The notes beneath the pieces were generated by a model. The model saw nothing but the letters and a program-made list of their open reading frames with translations, made no database searches and was not told the DNA's origin. DNA of 64,000 nucleotides, from contig NC_079515.1 in assembly GCF_000801105.2 (NCBI RefSeq), positions 34,557,407 to 34,621,406 on the forward strand, read 5' to 3'. The DNA is from Raphanus sativus (taxonomy: Eukaryota; Streptophyta; Magnoliopsida; Brassicales; Brassicaceae). This document shows positions 1-11,845 of this stretch, piece by piece; position 1 is the stretch's first letter; every line of letters begins with the position of its first letter. The translations under genes were made by a program, and so were the position numbers.

Positions 1-474
1 AGTGATCAACAACATCTTGCACTCCGTTATCCTCATGAGGCAAAGAAACATCTGACTGAGCAGCAGCAGCACTAGAGGAGGAGGATTCAGCTGACTGCAT
101 CGTCCTGCGTTTTGGCTGCCTTCTTCGAGGCTCCCCTGGTGGTCTTCTTATAGCCCTCCATGTGAATATCACAGCTATCGCAAGCCCCGCTATAGCACCA
201 ATAGATCTTGAATCCTACCAATATCCAAATCAAACTCTCATTAAGTTTCCATTTTTTAAGCTTAAACCCAAATTAGACTCCAACCCTATAGATTACAGAA
301 ACCAAATAGCTAAAGAGAGAGTGAGAGAGAGAGAGATCGAACCAGATTGGGAATAGATGTAGAGAAGAGGCTAGACATCTTGAAAGTAACGTAAGCGCTT
401 AACCGTTTGATCAATCGAACAATCTCTTCGGTAGGCGATGGCGGCGACGACGACGAAGAAGACGATTCCGCCAT
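1..474 (-). CDS. PEX22: PEX22, peroxisome biogenesis protein 22 (5' part)
   Basis: Plant PEX22 anchors the ubiquitin-conjugating enzyme PEX4 at the peroxisomal membrane, where the pair supports recycling of the import receptor PEX5. Two exons are visible: 343-474 and 1-214, split by a 128-bp GT-AG intron (215-342). The protein starts MAESSSSSSSPPSPTEEI, continues through RLIKRLSAYVTFKMSSLFST, then N-L-D-S-R-S across the splice, a hydrophobic membrane segment (IGAIAGLAIAVIFTW), and a basic stretch (RRQPKRR) followed by Ser/Ala-rich linker. This matches the recalled Arabidopsis PEX22 order. An in-frame Met at 522 would add 16 residues; I chose 474 because the homologue starts there. The PEX4-binding domain lies outside the window. 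No break is seen in the visible part. Confidence 0.88.
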
Positions 475-1619
475 AGCCAAAACTTCAAAAGCGTTGTTGT
501 TTGAGGACGGAAATTCGGACAATCAGATTCTTAGCTTCAAAAAGCTGTCTGAAAAAAAGTACCAGAAAAGAAGGGCACTGTACTTTGGGGGAAAGTACAT
601 CCGATGAAACTGACACGTGTTCATTTTCATGCGTGGCTATAGATTAGCGTGTGCGACCACGATTTATACCGTGGGATGCGATGGATGCGAACTCTATCTC
701 GCAAGGAGTGGAAACGGTGCGTTTTGGTCTTTTCCTCTTTGACTTTGAAGTTTTTTTTTTTTTTTTTTTTTTGAAGTTTTTTTTTACATGATCAACACAA
801 TACAATCCGAAGTGTAAGATTATTAAGGAAACCAGATTTGTTTACAGTTTGGTATGGTTTTGTTACTTAAGCCATCAATGGGTATCACTACTTCACATGT
901 GAAAAGAAGCAAACAAATATATAAAATATGCAGAATAGAGACCACATGAGATGTTGATACTAAAACAAATTTTAAAATTTAGATATCAGATGATAAAAGA
1001 TTTCCGTTAATCAAACGTTTATAATACAATTAAACAAAGGAAAAATTTCATATAATAAATACAAATATCAAATCATGCGTAGTTTTTTACTTCTGCATTT
1101 TGTTTTCAAATCCAACAAATTTGAACATAACATCATCAAAGCTTGGTCAAGGAAGAGTGTCCATAGTATCTAAAATAATGGATGATTTATTACTTTTATT
1201 CAAAATATTTTATAAATATGAAATCTAAAATAATTAATATATTTAATATATAATTGTGATTTATTAGTATCTTTAGGTATCCAAAATATTTTTGGTTTAG
1301 ATTGGAATCAGCTCCTTTTTTTGGATATTAAATTTTTGGATTTATTCCGATATTTAATCTGTTTTATTTCAAATTCGGTACTACTTTTTCTTGTCAGATT
1401 AAGTTTGGTTCTTAGTATTGCTCAACCCTAATCATGTGGTTCTAAAAAAAACTTGTACAACTCTGACTATTAATTTTATCATCCTTTTCTCTAGCCGCAA
1501 ATACCAAGTCTCAACCTCTCTCTCCTGTCTTTTAGATTAAAACATTGGAACTAAGATGATAAAACGAATTTCTTTAAGGTCACCAAAGTACAAAAAGGAA
1601 TCATAAAATCTTCATCTCC
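475..1619. other. PEX22 / CRRSP copy 1 intergenic region
   Basis: Shared upstream space of two divergent genes. It holds a T-run of about 22 (748-770) and AT-rich sequence without a credible ORF. From about 1490 onwards it is similar to the sequence just upstream of CRRSP copies 2 and 3, so the duplicated unit starts here. Confidence 0.6.
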
Positions 1620-1628
1620 TATATAAAC
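1620..1628 (+). promoter_or_regulatory. TATA box, CRRSP copy 1
   Basis: TATATAAAC, 67 bases before the ATG. The same motif followed by ATCTCCACT stands at matching distance before copies 2 and 3. Confidence 0.6.
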
Positions 1629-1694
1629 ATCTCCACTCCTCAACGATTTATCTTTTAATTAAAAACGTTCCGAAGGAACAAAGATCACAAACAA

Positions 1695-2725
1695 ATGTCT
1701 TTTGGATCGGTCCCTATCTTGGCCGCGATGGCCATGCAACTCCTCCTTATACCCACCTTTGTTTCGTCTCTTAACATTACCAATGAGTATCTCCACCATG
1801 CATGCAACAACACCCAAGGGAAATACAAGCGGGGGAGTGAGTTCGAGAAAAATCTCAACATTGTCATCAAAAACATATCCACCTTTGATCTGCGTAACGG
1901 TTACGCCCTCGACTCTAATATGAAGAGTCCCTATCTTGATATACCTCCCAATACTGCTTTTGTCATGCTCCAATGCCGTGGTGACTCCTACGGGCCCAAG
2001 TGTCACTCTTGCCTCGCCGAAGCCCTCTCTGGGGTAACATCAAATCACTATTTTATTATTAGCAGTCAAGTATGAAAATATACAAATGGATATTCTTATC
2101 GATAAACATATATCATAGATATACGACAATCCTCATACTCTACATAGAATGTTTAACTGACATAAACTGATACAGTTTGAGGTCTGGTACATAACAAAAT
2201 CTATAATAATTTAGTCAATATAGTGCACTTCTTTATCGTGGTGTCCTTATATATATGACAGCTTCGCAAGAAATGTCCTGGAAACAAAGGAGCAACAATA
2301 TGGTATGACCAATGTCTTTTGGATATTTCTACACACAGTTCCGTTATAGAGGTCCTACCGAACAGAATCCACTATGATAATTATTTATGTATAAGCAATC
2401 CAAAATCCGTGAGCGGCGATAAGAAGGTATTCGAAAAGAAGAAGCAGGTTTTCACCGATAAGCTATTATCTGTAATCAACAAGACTAGCAGCGAGGACGC
2501 CACGGGGCGGGGGCCACTGTACGCAACGGGGAGACGATGATTGGGACAAAGAAGTTTTATGGAATGCTGCAATGTACGAACGAGTTATTTGGGAGTGCTT
2601 GCTATGTGTGTCTAGAGTGGCTTGTCTTGCAACATCCATTCTGCGCCTATGAAAAACAAGGAGCTAGATATTTGTGTAGAAGCTGTAATGCAAGGTTTGA
2701 GTTTTACCCTTTTCTTAGAATTTAA
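1695..2725 (+). pseudogene. CRRSP (DUF26/Gnk2) copy 1, frameshifted
   Basis: Cysteine-rich repeat secretory protein: an apoplastic protein with two Gnk2/DUF26 domains. Exon 1 is 1695-2033 (113 codons), with a signal peptide (hydrophobic run ending VSSLNITNEY) and the first C-x8-C-x2-C motif (CRGDSYGPKCHSC). The intron is 2034-2261, phase 0. Exon 2 starts at 2262 (LRKKCPGNKG) and carries the second C-x8-C-x2-C (CTNELFGSACYVC), ending FYPFLRI. Near 2530, in YATGE-T-M, one base is missing relative to copies 2 and 3, so the reading hits TGA at 2538-2540 before the second motif. A 12-base insertion near 2345 relative to the copies is in frame. It could be a real pseudogene or a single-base assembly error; all else is intact. 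Confidence 0.8.
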
Positions 2726-4258
2726 GACTGTTTGATGGGAGCTCTTAATTTGCTTTATGTTTGATTAAGTGCTATATCAAGGAATAAAAATGGTTAACCT
2801 CTTTGTGGTTTATTTTATGTAACACAACAGTATGTATGGAGAGCTTCTAACTTCTTCTTTTTATGTTTCCTAATCCGTTAATAAATTGCAGTTTTCTTTG
2901 AAAAAACAAAAATAACTTAAATCAGTTACAAAAAAGAAACAAAAATAACTCTATTTTATATAGAACTAGAATTAAGCTCACCCCAGCAAGTGAAAAATAA
3001 TCGAAAATATCTAAATTAAAAATATGTTTTAAATTATTTTGTTTACTTTCAGTCGAAAGTAATATCATGTTCACTGTTGTTTTGTTATTTTTGTTAAAAA
3101 ACAAAATCTTGTCTGATTAATAAGTATTTTTTTATTTTTAATTATAGAATTATTTTACATTTATCATTGTTTGCTTTACTTTTATAACAATAATAGATGA
3201 AATAAAGTTACTCGAAATTACAGTTAAGATTCAATATATAAATTATATACTACTGTCCCTTATATATTATTTGCAATATACATTTTTAAAACATACTGAT
3301 TAAATAATGTGAAACTGAATTTTTACTATAATATTTCAGATTACGTTGATAGCTTAACATGTTACTTTTTAAAATTTACATATTTTTAAAACATTTATCA
3401 GAAAAAACAATATCATCTAGACTTGTTAAGGTTTTTTAAGCAAATATTATTATTTAATTTTATAATATTATTAGTGAGTATATTATTTATTCAATTACTT
3501 TTTGTAATCATTGGTTGTATTATATATAATATATATATATTATATATATATATATATATTATGTTATATGCTTAATAAATTTACCATATTTGTTTCTTAT
3601 TAAAGAAAAACAATTTTCTTTTTATTATTTAATTATTGTAATAAATTTTTTAATTGTAAAAGTAATATATGGTGAACTAGATTCAGCTTAAGTTATAAAA
3701 ATTACAAATATCTTTTTATATTTCTTTATTTTATGTACATAAGTTGTTGAAATGATGAAAGACGTCTCTTACTAATTTAAACATATGCAAATGTATATAT
3801 AATTAAAAATAGGTAAAGTTAAATGATGTAATATACACATAAATAATGAACTATCAAGAAAGAAAAAAAATCTAATTTATATATTTAAAATATATTAGTA
3901 TAACCAAATTATTATTTAGTAAAATATGTCAATAATATGCTATATGTTTAAATATCTAATTATTGAATAAGATATTTAAGATTTTTTAAAACATATTTAT
4001 ATTTTAGATTTAAATATTAAATGACATAGCTTAGTTGTAGATGATGTTGTTACGGAAAATACATAATTAGGAGATGACTAGAACAAAATTTTATGAACTA
4101 TTAAATAATTCATTAAATATTTGGGCCAAATAATAAGAAAATGGAAAATGTGGTATTTAAAAAAAAATAGATGATGAAGTGTCAATTTTTGATGCACCAC
4201 TTGCTTAGATGGATTCATGTGAAGAGAGAAAAAAATTGATTTTATTTATATAGATAGA
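2726..4258. other. AT-rich spacer with Helitron-like debris
   Basis: 3' flank of CRRSP copy 1, then very AT-rich DNA including an AT microsatellite at about 3520-3560. The stretch 4160-4254 read on the minus strand begins TCTATATAAATAAAATC, a typical Helitron 5' end, but I could not place a matching 3' end. No gene seen. Confidence 0.4.
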
Positions 4259-4680
4259 CTAGTGATTTTCTCGGGCTACGCCCGAGTTTTCTTATATAAG
4301 TTTAATTTTCATTTAATCTATTATATATAATGTATATTTATCGTTTTGAAGAAAATATAATTATAAAATGAAATTTAAATTATTAGAATGCAAACGATAA
4401 TAATAATGAAAATAGATATTCTATGACTTAAAATTTATATGTTGTTGATTTATGTTTTTAAAATAATTGAACACTGAATTATTTTTCTTATAAGTTTTAC
4501 TAATGTTTAAGATGTTTTTTCAATTAATTTTATTTACCTACTGCAATATTTTTATTGTTTATAATTATTTGATCTGATAAAGCTAAATATTTTTATTGGT
4601 TCGAGAAATATTTTTCTATGTAAATTGTAATTTAACTTGTTCAATATTTTGTTGTGGAGAGAAAGAGGTGACTTAATAGA
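4259..4680 (-). mobile_element. small non-autonomous Helitron (candidate)
   Basis: Read on the minus strand it starts TCTATTAAGTCACC (4680) and ends in CTAG (4259-4262). A perfect 7-bp hairpin lies 8 bases before the CTAG: arms 4270-4276 and 4280-4286, loop TAC. The flanks are A before the TC and T after the CTAG, as expected for Helitron insertion between A and T. The 3' end is strong. The 5' end is less certain. Confidence 0.5.
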
Positions 4681-5599
4681 TACTAAAAGTAAATGTGAAA
4701 TTAATGAATGTTTAATTTTTGATTTTCATCACAAAGTAAAAAGTTATTTGAAAATATTTTTTATTTTATTTTTTTAAATGTAATATTTTCTTTTCTTTTG
4801 GAGCTTTTCTATAGTTTGATTTACCATATTTTAAAGGATACATATAGTCTTCACTCTTCATGATTTTATCCCCAGATATTTCCTTCCAACTTATTAATGA
4901 TTTTTATGGGAAGATGTGTTATATTAAAAAATAGTGATGTGTAGATTTAGAAAAAAACATTATACGCGTTGTAACAAACTTGTAAATTGGAATAACTAAA
5001 TCAATACGTGCAGGTTTGGGGATAAATGGATAATTCTCTAGCAGTGACTACCATTTGATTAGAATGAAATTCATGAGCTTGCATATCTATGGATTTTTAT
5101 CAATCCAATATTGTCGCAGCAAGGTTTCCTTCCCTGATGCTTCTCAGTGACATTAATCATAAATTATATATATGGTATGCTGCTAGCAGAAAACATAGCG
5201 AGATAGCTTATGAGTCAGCCAAAATTATAAAGAGAACTTTGAATCATGTAGTGTGCATTACCTATAGATTTTATTTTTGACAAGTCACCTGCGTGCAAAA
5301 AGGCATAAATCAAAATGTAACGCAAAACAGTAAACACTTATAACTGAAGCAGTAAATTATTGAATGTCCCTAGACTCTAGAGTTCATTAAGCGAAAAGAC
5401 AGATCAGAAGCTTTAAGCCATCATCCAAGACAGAATACCAATATTTAGAAATATAAAGACAAACAATAACGTAACCACCAGACCACATTCAAAATCTATG
5501 AACTTCACCCTGTGGTGATTAGTAGTCTCTTTGATGAACTTATACATCTCTGCACCTCCAATGATGTTCACCTTAAACAAAAGAAAGAACTTGACAGGC
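4681..5599. other. spacer, no gene recognised
   Basis: Short ORFs only (for example 5089-5280 and 5413-5613) without recognisable domains. The latter is on the same strand as the RPA-like relic that follows and may be its decayed 3' part. Confidence 0.35.
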
Positions 5600-6160
5600 A
5601 CATAGAGCTGCATGATCAGAAGCTTGTGTACTTAAGTATTCCAAGAATCGACATATCCTGTATAATCATCTAACCAGTCCTCAGAAGCACAACATCAACC
5701 AAATTTTTCTCCATCTTACCCTCTTTCCCTCTCAGACAGTTTCTCACTCCAAAGAGTTCTTTGTAAATTTGCTACCGGCCTAAATCCTTGATGACAAATT
5801 TGGTGTGTTTAGTGAATCGTATGCAGACCGTAGCGCTGGAAACTTGAAGGGGATATTGCCTCTAGCAGCATGTGTTTTCGTACACAGTTCCTGCACTCAA
5901 TAATTTTTGAAAGTGATTATACTATTTGCGGTGATGGATCTTCAAAGTAAGTGTGACTGCCAATTTAAAAAGAATTTTGAATTTAAGGTTATTGAAGTTG
6001 GCGATTTTGGAAGCAACAGCAGATTAAAGGTTATTAGGTAGATAATCAGTACCTTGTCGTCAAGCAAGACCATGTCAACCCCTATCAACTCCCCTCCTTT
6101 CTTGACATTGTGAAACTCATAGAAGAAAAGATGACGGGTCATCAAAAACTGCTAGTATCG
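5600..6160 (-). pseudogene. RPA70-like (DUF223 OB-fold) gene relic 1
   Basis: The minus strand reads FYEFHNVKKGGELIGVDMVL-LDDK and then a GT donor at the same point where the second relic (10.9 kb) has its intron. After a likely acceptor near 5960 come fragments KLLSAGTVYEN-TCC and VCIRFTKHTKFVIKD, separated by stops. These resemble the first OB-fold of plant replication protein A large-subunit homologues, which often ride in Helitrons. The stops make it non-coding. Boundaries are approximate. Confidence 0.55.
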
Positions 6161-6955
6161 GCCAGAAAAGTTGAATTTGAGAATTTTCCATAGCAAGAAG
6201 CTTAAATTAGGAGAGGTATCGTGAGATTGGGAGATGAAAAACTGTGATATACCTCAGAAGCAATATTTATACACCAACATCGTTTAACAGAGGAGGTGAA
6301 GAATCCAAATTGAAGATGAGATAGTTGGGGGAATTGATTGTCATACCCATTACTGATGAAAGTTATGCGATGAGTGCTTCATATCAACCACCATGCTTCC
6401 TGTTGTACTATATCATTCCACTTGCTTTCATGATCTCACCAGTGAATTTGGTAACTCGCTCTAATACCAATCGAAAGTGCAAAAACTCTTATAATTGATC
6501 TCTTTCTCTGTTTAAAGTGGCGCCAAATACAAGGTTCACCTGTCTCTACTTATACTAGAAGATTTAGTGCCTCCTCTAACCAACTTTTCAAAGAAAATAT
6601 AGTATTATATCTTTTTTATGGAATATTTTTTAACCTTGTATAAAATCTTGAAAATCTTCCCTTAATAATTTTGCAATTTCCTAGGTAAATTTTTGCTTGC
6701 TTAACCTTCAAGTAACCTCTACTTTCGTTTTAGATCGGCCTCCAACTCCAGTCTCCAAGTCAATTACAACTTCGCTTTATGTAACACTTCTTAATATACT
6801 TCATATATTACTTCATGAGTAGTACATAAACACTTCAAAGAATTATATTTCTTCATCTAAATCTCAGTCGCTACTACACTTACATTTTTTCTCCTAAGTT
6901 ACCATAGGAAAGAAGCTTCTGTACTCTCTTCGGTGTAAAGCCAAAGGCAACAACA
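6161..6955. other. spacer, no gene recognised
   Basis: Contains GCTCTAATACCA (about 6459-6470), one base off the reverse complement of the initiator-tRNA primer-binding site of Copia-type elements, but no LTR pair was found around it. Confidence 0.3.
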
Positions 6956-7216
6956 ATGAACAAAGTGCGAAGAGAGAAGCATGTTGGGTCAGCACAAAAG
7001 AAGACAATGAGCTTGTGTCAAAGAATAGAGGAAGAAAAGCCCATCGACACAAGTGAACAAATAGAAGAAGAGAAGTCCATTACAGTAATCACTTCTGCAA
7101 CGGCTACAAGACAGAAAGTGAACAAGAATAAAGTCATTAGTGAAAAGCTTAAACCAGAACCTCACAAGCCAGACCTGCAAAATAGATTCGAATTGTTGAG
7201 CTGTGATTCAAACTGA
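6956..7216 (+). CDS. hypothetical 86-aa ORF
   Basis: An open frame of 86 codons, Lys/Glu-rich, with a short repeat of the type IEEEKPI/IEEEKSI near residues 24-42 and ending RFELLSCDSN. No family recognised, no signal peptide or membrane segment. The composition differs from the surrounding AT-rich spacer, so it may be a fragment of a larger gene carried by a transposon. Weak call. Confidence 0.2.
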   Translation: MNKVRREKHVGSAQKKTMSLCQRIEEEKPIDTSEQIEEEKSITVITSATATRQKVNKNKVISEKLKPEPHKPDLQNRFELLSCDSN

Positions 7217-7229
7217 GTCATTCAGTAGA

Positions 7230-7926
7230 GGCTCGTAGGGTTTCTGTTCTTTTATACAAGTATCAAACTTCTGTAAAATCTTGAGTCTGCAAGAAATAAG
7301 ACAGTAATATTCAGACACTTCTTCTCCTTTACGTTTCAAGTTCTCTGTTTCTCTCTTTGCTTTCATTTGGTAACAATATTTTTCTCTGATAAATTTTGAC
7401 TTTTCCTTCCTCTTTTAGTCTCTCTTCTTAGCTTCTTCGCGTGTCGTCTTTGCACAAGTGTTACTTGGATTTGAATTTTCTATTGTCAGATCCTTACTTT
7501 TGTGAGGATTTTGGTAGATCTGGTTTCTTTAGTTTTGCAGGTTTAAAAGTAAGGTCCTCAGATCTGCTCTTCTCTTGATCCACTTCTGTCCGAAGCTTTG
7601 TGGGTTTCGGCCGTGCGTTATAGTTTCGTAATAAATTACTATTGCCTTCTATTTCAGGTTGACAACGTATGGTTCTATAAAAGTTAAATTGTCCAACTTT
7701 GACTTTTTCCATCAGCCCTGTTCTCTCGCCGCATATACTAAGTTCATACCACTGATCTCCTCTAAGACTAAAACATTTATTATATATAAAGACTAATTAA
7801 GATGATGAAACGAATTTGTTTAAGGTAAACAAAGTACAAGAAAAAAGGAATCATAATCACTTCAAATCTAAAATTCTCATCAAAGCCTCTTATATAAACA
7901 TCTCCACTCCTCAAAGATCACAAACA
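7230..7926 (+). promoter_or_regulatory. duplicated upstream region of CRRSP copy 2
   Basis: About 650 bases closely similar to 12860-13505 upstream of copy 3 (shared CTTAGCTTCTTCG, GATCTGCTCTTCTCTTGATCC, CAACGTATGGTTCTA). Only the last 200 bases are shared with copy 1. TATA box TATATAAAC is at 7891-7899, 36 bases before the ATG. Confidence 0.6.
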
Positions 7927-9131
7927 ATGCCTTTAATTTTTGGATCGGTCCCTATCTTGGCTGCGGTGGCCATTCAACTCCTTATATCCAGTGTTTCGTC
8001 CCTCAACATTACCAATGAGTATCTCCACCACGCATGCAACAACACCCAAGGGAAATACGTGCCAGGGGGTGTGTTCGAAAAAAATCTCAACATTGTCCTC
8101 AAAAACATATCCACCTTTGATCTGCGCAACGGTTACGCCCTTGAGTCCAATATGGATAGACCCTACAAATTTATACCTCCTGCCGCCGTCTTCGTCATGC
8201 TCCAATGTCGTGGCGACTCCTACGGGCCTAAGTGTCACTCTTGCCTCGCCAAAGCCCTCTCTGGGGTAACATCACTTCACTATTATATTATTAGCAGTCA
8301 AGTATGAACATATACAAATGGGCATGCGAACACACTGAGATATATAATAGATTATATATATATGACAATTAGGGCCAGTAATTACTAATATACCTCGGTA
8401 AACATTGGCCTTAACTCAAAAAATATTAGAAGTCATATAGTATACAGAAATAAATTACAAAATATATTATGAAAAAAATTATTAAAATTCTTATAAAATG
8501 TTTAATGTTCCCCAAAATCTCATATATCCAACTTTGATGACAATTCTTATACTCTACGTAGAAGGTTTAACTGACATAATCTGATACACTTTTCAGGCTG
8601 GTAGAAAACAAAAATATGTATTATATACGTAATATAGTTATAAATGCAATATTCTAATTTATGGTTGTGTGGTTATATATATGACAGCTTCGCAAGAAAT
8701 GTCCGAGAAACAGAGCAGCAACAATATGGTACGACCAATGCACTCTGGATATTGCTACATACAATTCCGGTGACACCAGAATCCTTTACGATAATTATTT
8801 ATGTATGGAGAACCCAAAGGACCTGAGCGGAGATACGGAGATGTTCGATAAGAAGAAGAGCGCTTTCACCAAAAAGCTATTGTCTGAAGTCAAAAAGTTG
8901 GGCAAAGACGGGAAGAGGCCAGTGTACGCAACGGGGGAGATGATGATCGAGAGAAAGAAGCTTTATGGAATGATGCAATGTACGGACGAGTTATCTGGGA
9001 ACGGTTGCTTTGTGTGTCTAGATTGGCTTATCAATGAGCGTCCATTCTGCGGCCATGAAAAACAAGGAGTTAGATATTTGTGTAGAAGCTGTAATGCAAG
9101 ATTTGAGCTTTACCCTTTTCTTAGAACTTAA
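7927..9131 (+). CDS. CRRSP (DUF26/Gnk2) copy 2, intact
   Basis: Secreted cysteine-rich repeat protein of 260 residues with two Gnk2 domains. Exon 1 is 7927-8265 (113 codons): MPLIFGSVPILAAVAIQLL signal peptide, LNITNEYLHHACNNTQGKY, first motif CRGDSYGPKCHSC. The GT-AG intron is 8266-8687 (422 bp, phase 0). Exon 2 is 8688-9131 with LRKKCPRNRAATIWYDQC, second motif CTDELSGNGCFVC and the terminal CRSCNARFELYPFLRT. The length and the two C-x8-C-x2-C motifs fit the family. An in-frame ORF extends upstream to 7816, but the ATG at 7927 sits after the TATA box and starts the signal peptide. The Gnk2 fold is known to bind mannose in ginkbilobin; the role here is not known. Confidence 0.88.
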
Positions 9132-9597
9132 GACTGTTTGTGGGAGCCCTTTGTTTGATGTTTGAATAAGTGCTATATCAGGAAATAAAAAGTGTTCTCC
9201 TCTTTGTGGTTTGTTTTATATAACTCAACAGCATGCATGGAGAGCTGATCTCTTCTTTCATTTTATTTTTGTGGCAACATGCTTCTTTATTCGTATCAAA
9301 CAAACTCTAATCTAAATGTTTGACAAATAAAAAAAGACTGTTTAAAATTATCTATAAAATGTTATATAATTACGTTTAAGAACTTGTGTCATCATATTTA
9401 AAATTAATTAAATATATTATAAATATATTAAATTATATTCAAAATTAGGTGTATTCTTCGAGTACTTCCAGGGTTTTTGGTAATTTGTAGGCATGATTTT
9501 AACAGCTTATTTGCGCGTAGCGTAATTTCGAACACGGTTTTTAACAAAGGCTCGATGTGATATATTCTCACGTTTTGTATTTGTACCTTTTTATTAA
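9132..9597. other. 3' flank of CRRSP copy 2
   Basis: 3' UTR-like sequence with polyadenylation-type AATAAA (about 9183), then AT-rich spacer up to the Helitron. No gene seen. Confidence 0.5.
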
Positions 9598-9734
9598 TCT
9601 TATTATATAAAGTTTGGTTCTTCAAAGTTACTAATTAACACGATTGCGACACGTGGCAATTATAACTTTAAGATTGTGACATGTGTTAAAATATATAAGA
9701 GTAAATAATATCAATCTTATTTTTTTTTAAGATT

Positions 9735-10510
9735 AAACCAAAATATTTAAAAGACTGTTTAAAAATGATAATTTTCCTTTATTCAAATCCTAATTTAAAA
9801 GGTCATAACAAAAAAATTGTCATTTAAAAACGATTTACAAAAAAACAATTATTATTAGCCAAAAATGTAAAAGACTGATTAATGCTAATTTTCTTTTATT
9901 AAATCTTAGTTAAAAAGGTCATTAACCAAAAAAATCTTATTATATAAAAAAGAAAAATTTAAAAGACTTTTTAATGCTAATTTTCCTGTATTCAAATCAC
10001 AACTAAGAAGTTCATAACCCAAAAAAAAATTATTTACATATGAAAAGATTTTAAAAGTAAAAGTAAAATAAAGTAAAGATAACTATGAAAGAAATAAAAA
10101 ACAACTGTTAAAAATATTAAATAATGCTAAATTTCCTTTATTCAAATCATAATTAAAAGGTCATAACCAAAAAAAATTGTCATTTAAAAACGATTTAAAA
10201 ACAATTATTATAAACCAAAAAATGTAAAAGACTGATTAATGCTAATTTTCTTTATTCAATCTTAGTTAAAAATGTCATAAACCAAAAAAATATATTATTA
10301 TATAGAAAAGAAAAATGTAAAAGACTTTTTAATGCTAATTTTTCTGTATTAAAATCCTAATTAAGAAGCTCATAACCCAAAAAAAAATATTTACATATAA
10401 AAGCGATTTAAAAAAAAAGTAAAAATAAATAAAAAGTAAAGATAACTATGAGAGAAATAAATAATAAAAAAACAACTGTAAAGAAATATTAAATGCTAAT
10501 TTTCCTTTTT
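9735..10510. repeat. nested tandem repeat inside the Helitron
   Basis: A unit of about 365 bp occurs twice (starting near 9750 and 10115). Each is made of three diverged subunits of roughly 110-130 bp sharing AAAAGACT-TTTAATGCTAATTTTC, TTATTCAAATC and GGTCATAACC. A partial seventh subunit follows at 10515-10580. Confidence 0.65.
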
Positions 10511-10859
10511 TTTAAAAGTGAAAGAGTGTTTAATGTTAATTTTACTGAATTCAAACCCTAATTAAAAAGATCATAACCCAAGAGGAAAAATGATTATTCA
10601 CATCTATATATAGAACTAAGCTCTCTCATATTTGTTCAGACAACCAAAAATAAGCGTTGCTTCAAGAAATATACAAGGTTAGGTTTTATATCCCAAACTT
10701 GGCATGTTCTTCTTTAATACGTTTAGTTGTGATTATGGTTATTGTTGTGTTCGTCCTATTTTTATGACTTTTAGTTGTGATTATGCTTATATAATATGTT
10801 TATTTATGTTGTGTTGGGTGACGATGCTATGCTTATTATTTCTGTGTGTTTCAACTATG

Positions 10860-11845
10860 CTTATTTATTATGACTATTTACCAGGAATTTTCAAGAAAGA
10901 ATGGTTTGAGCAAGTTATTTAACTCTAGAAAGTGGGAGGCAAGAAATTTAAATAAGAATAATGAGCTTATGGGAATGAATTTTCTCCTACTCGATGAGAA
11001 GGTTAATTTTTTTTAACTTTTTTAGTTTAAATCTTATATTATTTTATTATTAAAAATAATTTGTTATTATATAGGAAAATACTATTCCAGGTTATGTGCA
11101 TCATTCTCTTATTGAAAAGTTTGGAGAAGGATTACGTGAAGGAGCCGTCATTGAAATCTGCAATTTTAATGTGCAAGATTGCAATTGAAACTACAGAGTT
11201 TCAGATCATAAATTTCAACAAATACCTCAGATACCGTCTGAAAATTTTTGATTATGAAATTATTAAGATTTAGACCACGTGAAAGACTCAACATACGATT
11301 TATATGGTAAGATTCTTTTGGTTAGTTATTTCTTTATATATCTCCCCTTTTGTATCTTTCTTTCAACCTATTGCCTATTTTTAATTAATTTTCCTTGAAA
11401 TAATCCTATTATATAACATGATTTTGTTACAAATGTGATCGGATATATCAAGAACATGGAGAAATCAGATGTTCGTAGTCGGACTAAACCTATCCTCCGA
11501 AGAGTTATTCTAACTTTATTGTTAGGAAGGTATATTTCAGTTTCAATTGTATTAATCAATTTCAATTCTATTAATCAATTTCGTTTTTTTATTTTTTATT
11601 TCTCTTTTACATTAAATATTTTATCTTAAACAGAGGAATTGAGATACAAGCAACACTATGAGCTGAACAAGCAGAATTATTTGAAGATAAATATCGTGAT
11701 GTGGAAAGTAAAAATATTGTTCTTATCATGACAAGTGTTTTGGTGAATACATATGAAGATGAAATTTATTTGTCGGCATCATCTGGAACAAAATTCTTAT
11801 TGAACAATGATTTTGATTCAGTTTCCGACTTTCGAACAAGGTACT
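10860..11845 (+). pseudogene. RPA70-like (DUF223 OB-fold) gene relic 2
   Basis: Exon-like pieces in order: KWEARNLNKNNELMGMNFLL-LDEK ending at a GT donor (about 11000); after acceptor ATATAG, ENTIPGYVHHSLIEKFGEGL-REGAVIEICNFNVQDCN, then an in-frame TGA; a middle piece GYIKNMEKSDVRSRTKPILR-R; and a third OB-type piece IQATL-stop-AEQAELF-DKYRDVESKNIVLIMTSVLVN. In the last, TGA stands where homologues have Trp. The layout matches a replication-protein-A large-subunit-like gene of Helitrons. Several in-frame stops make it non-functional. Confidence 0.65.

Noticed and set aside
1..522. Start of PEX22 at 522 instead of 474
   Set aside because: The extra 16 residues are not part of the recalled homologue, and MAESSS at 474 fits.
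3520..3560. AT palindromes as a possible replication or attachment site
   Set aside because: Simple AT microsatellite in an AT-rich plant spacer.
6459..6470. Possible Copia primer-binding site (GCTCTAATACCA, minus strand)
   Set aside because: One mismatch and no flanking LTR pair, unlike the perfect TRIM at 15.2 kb.
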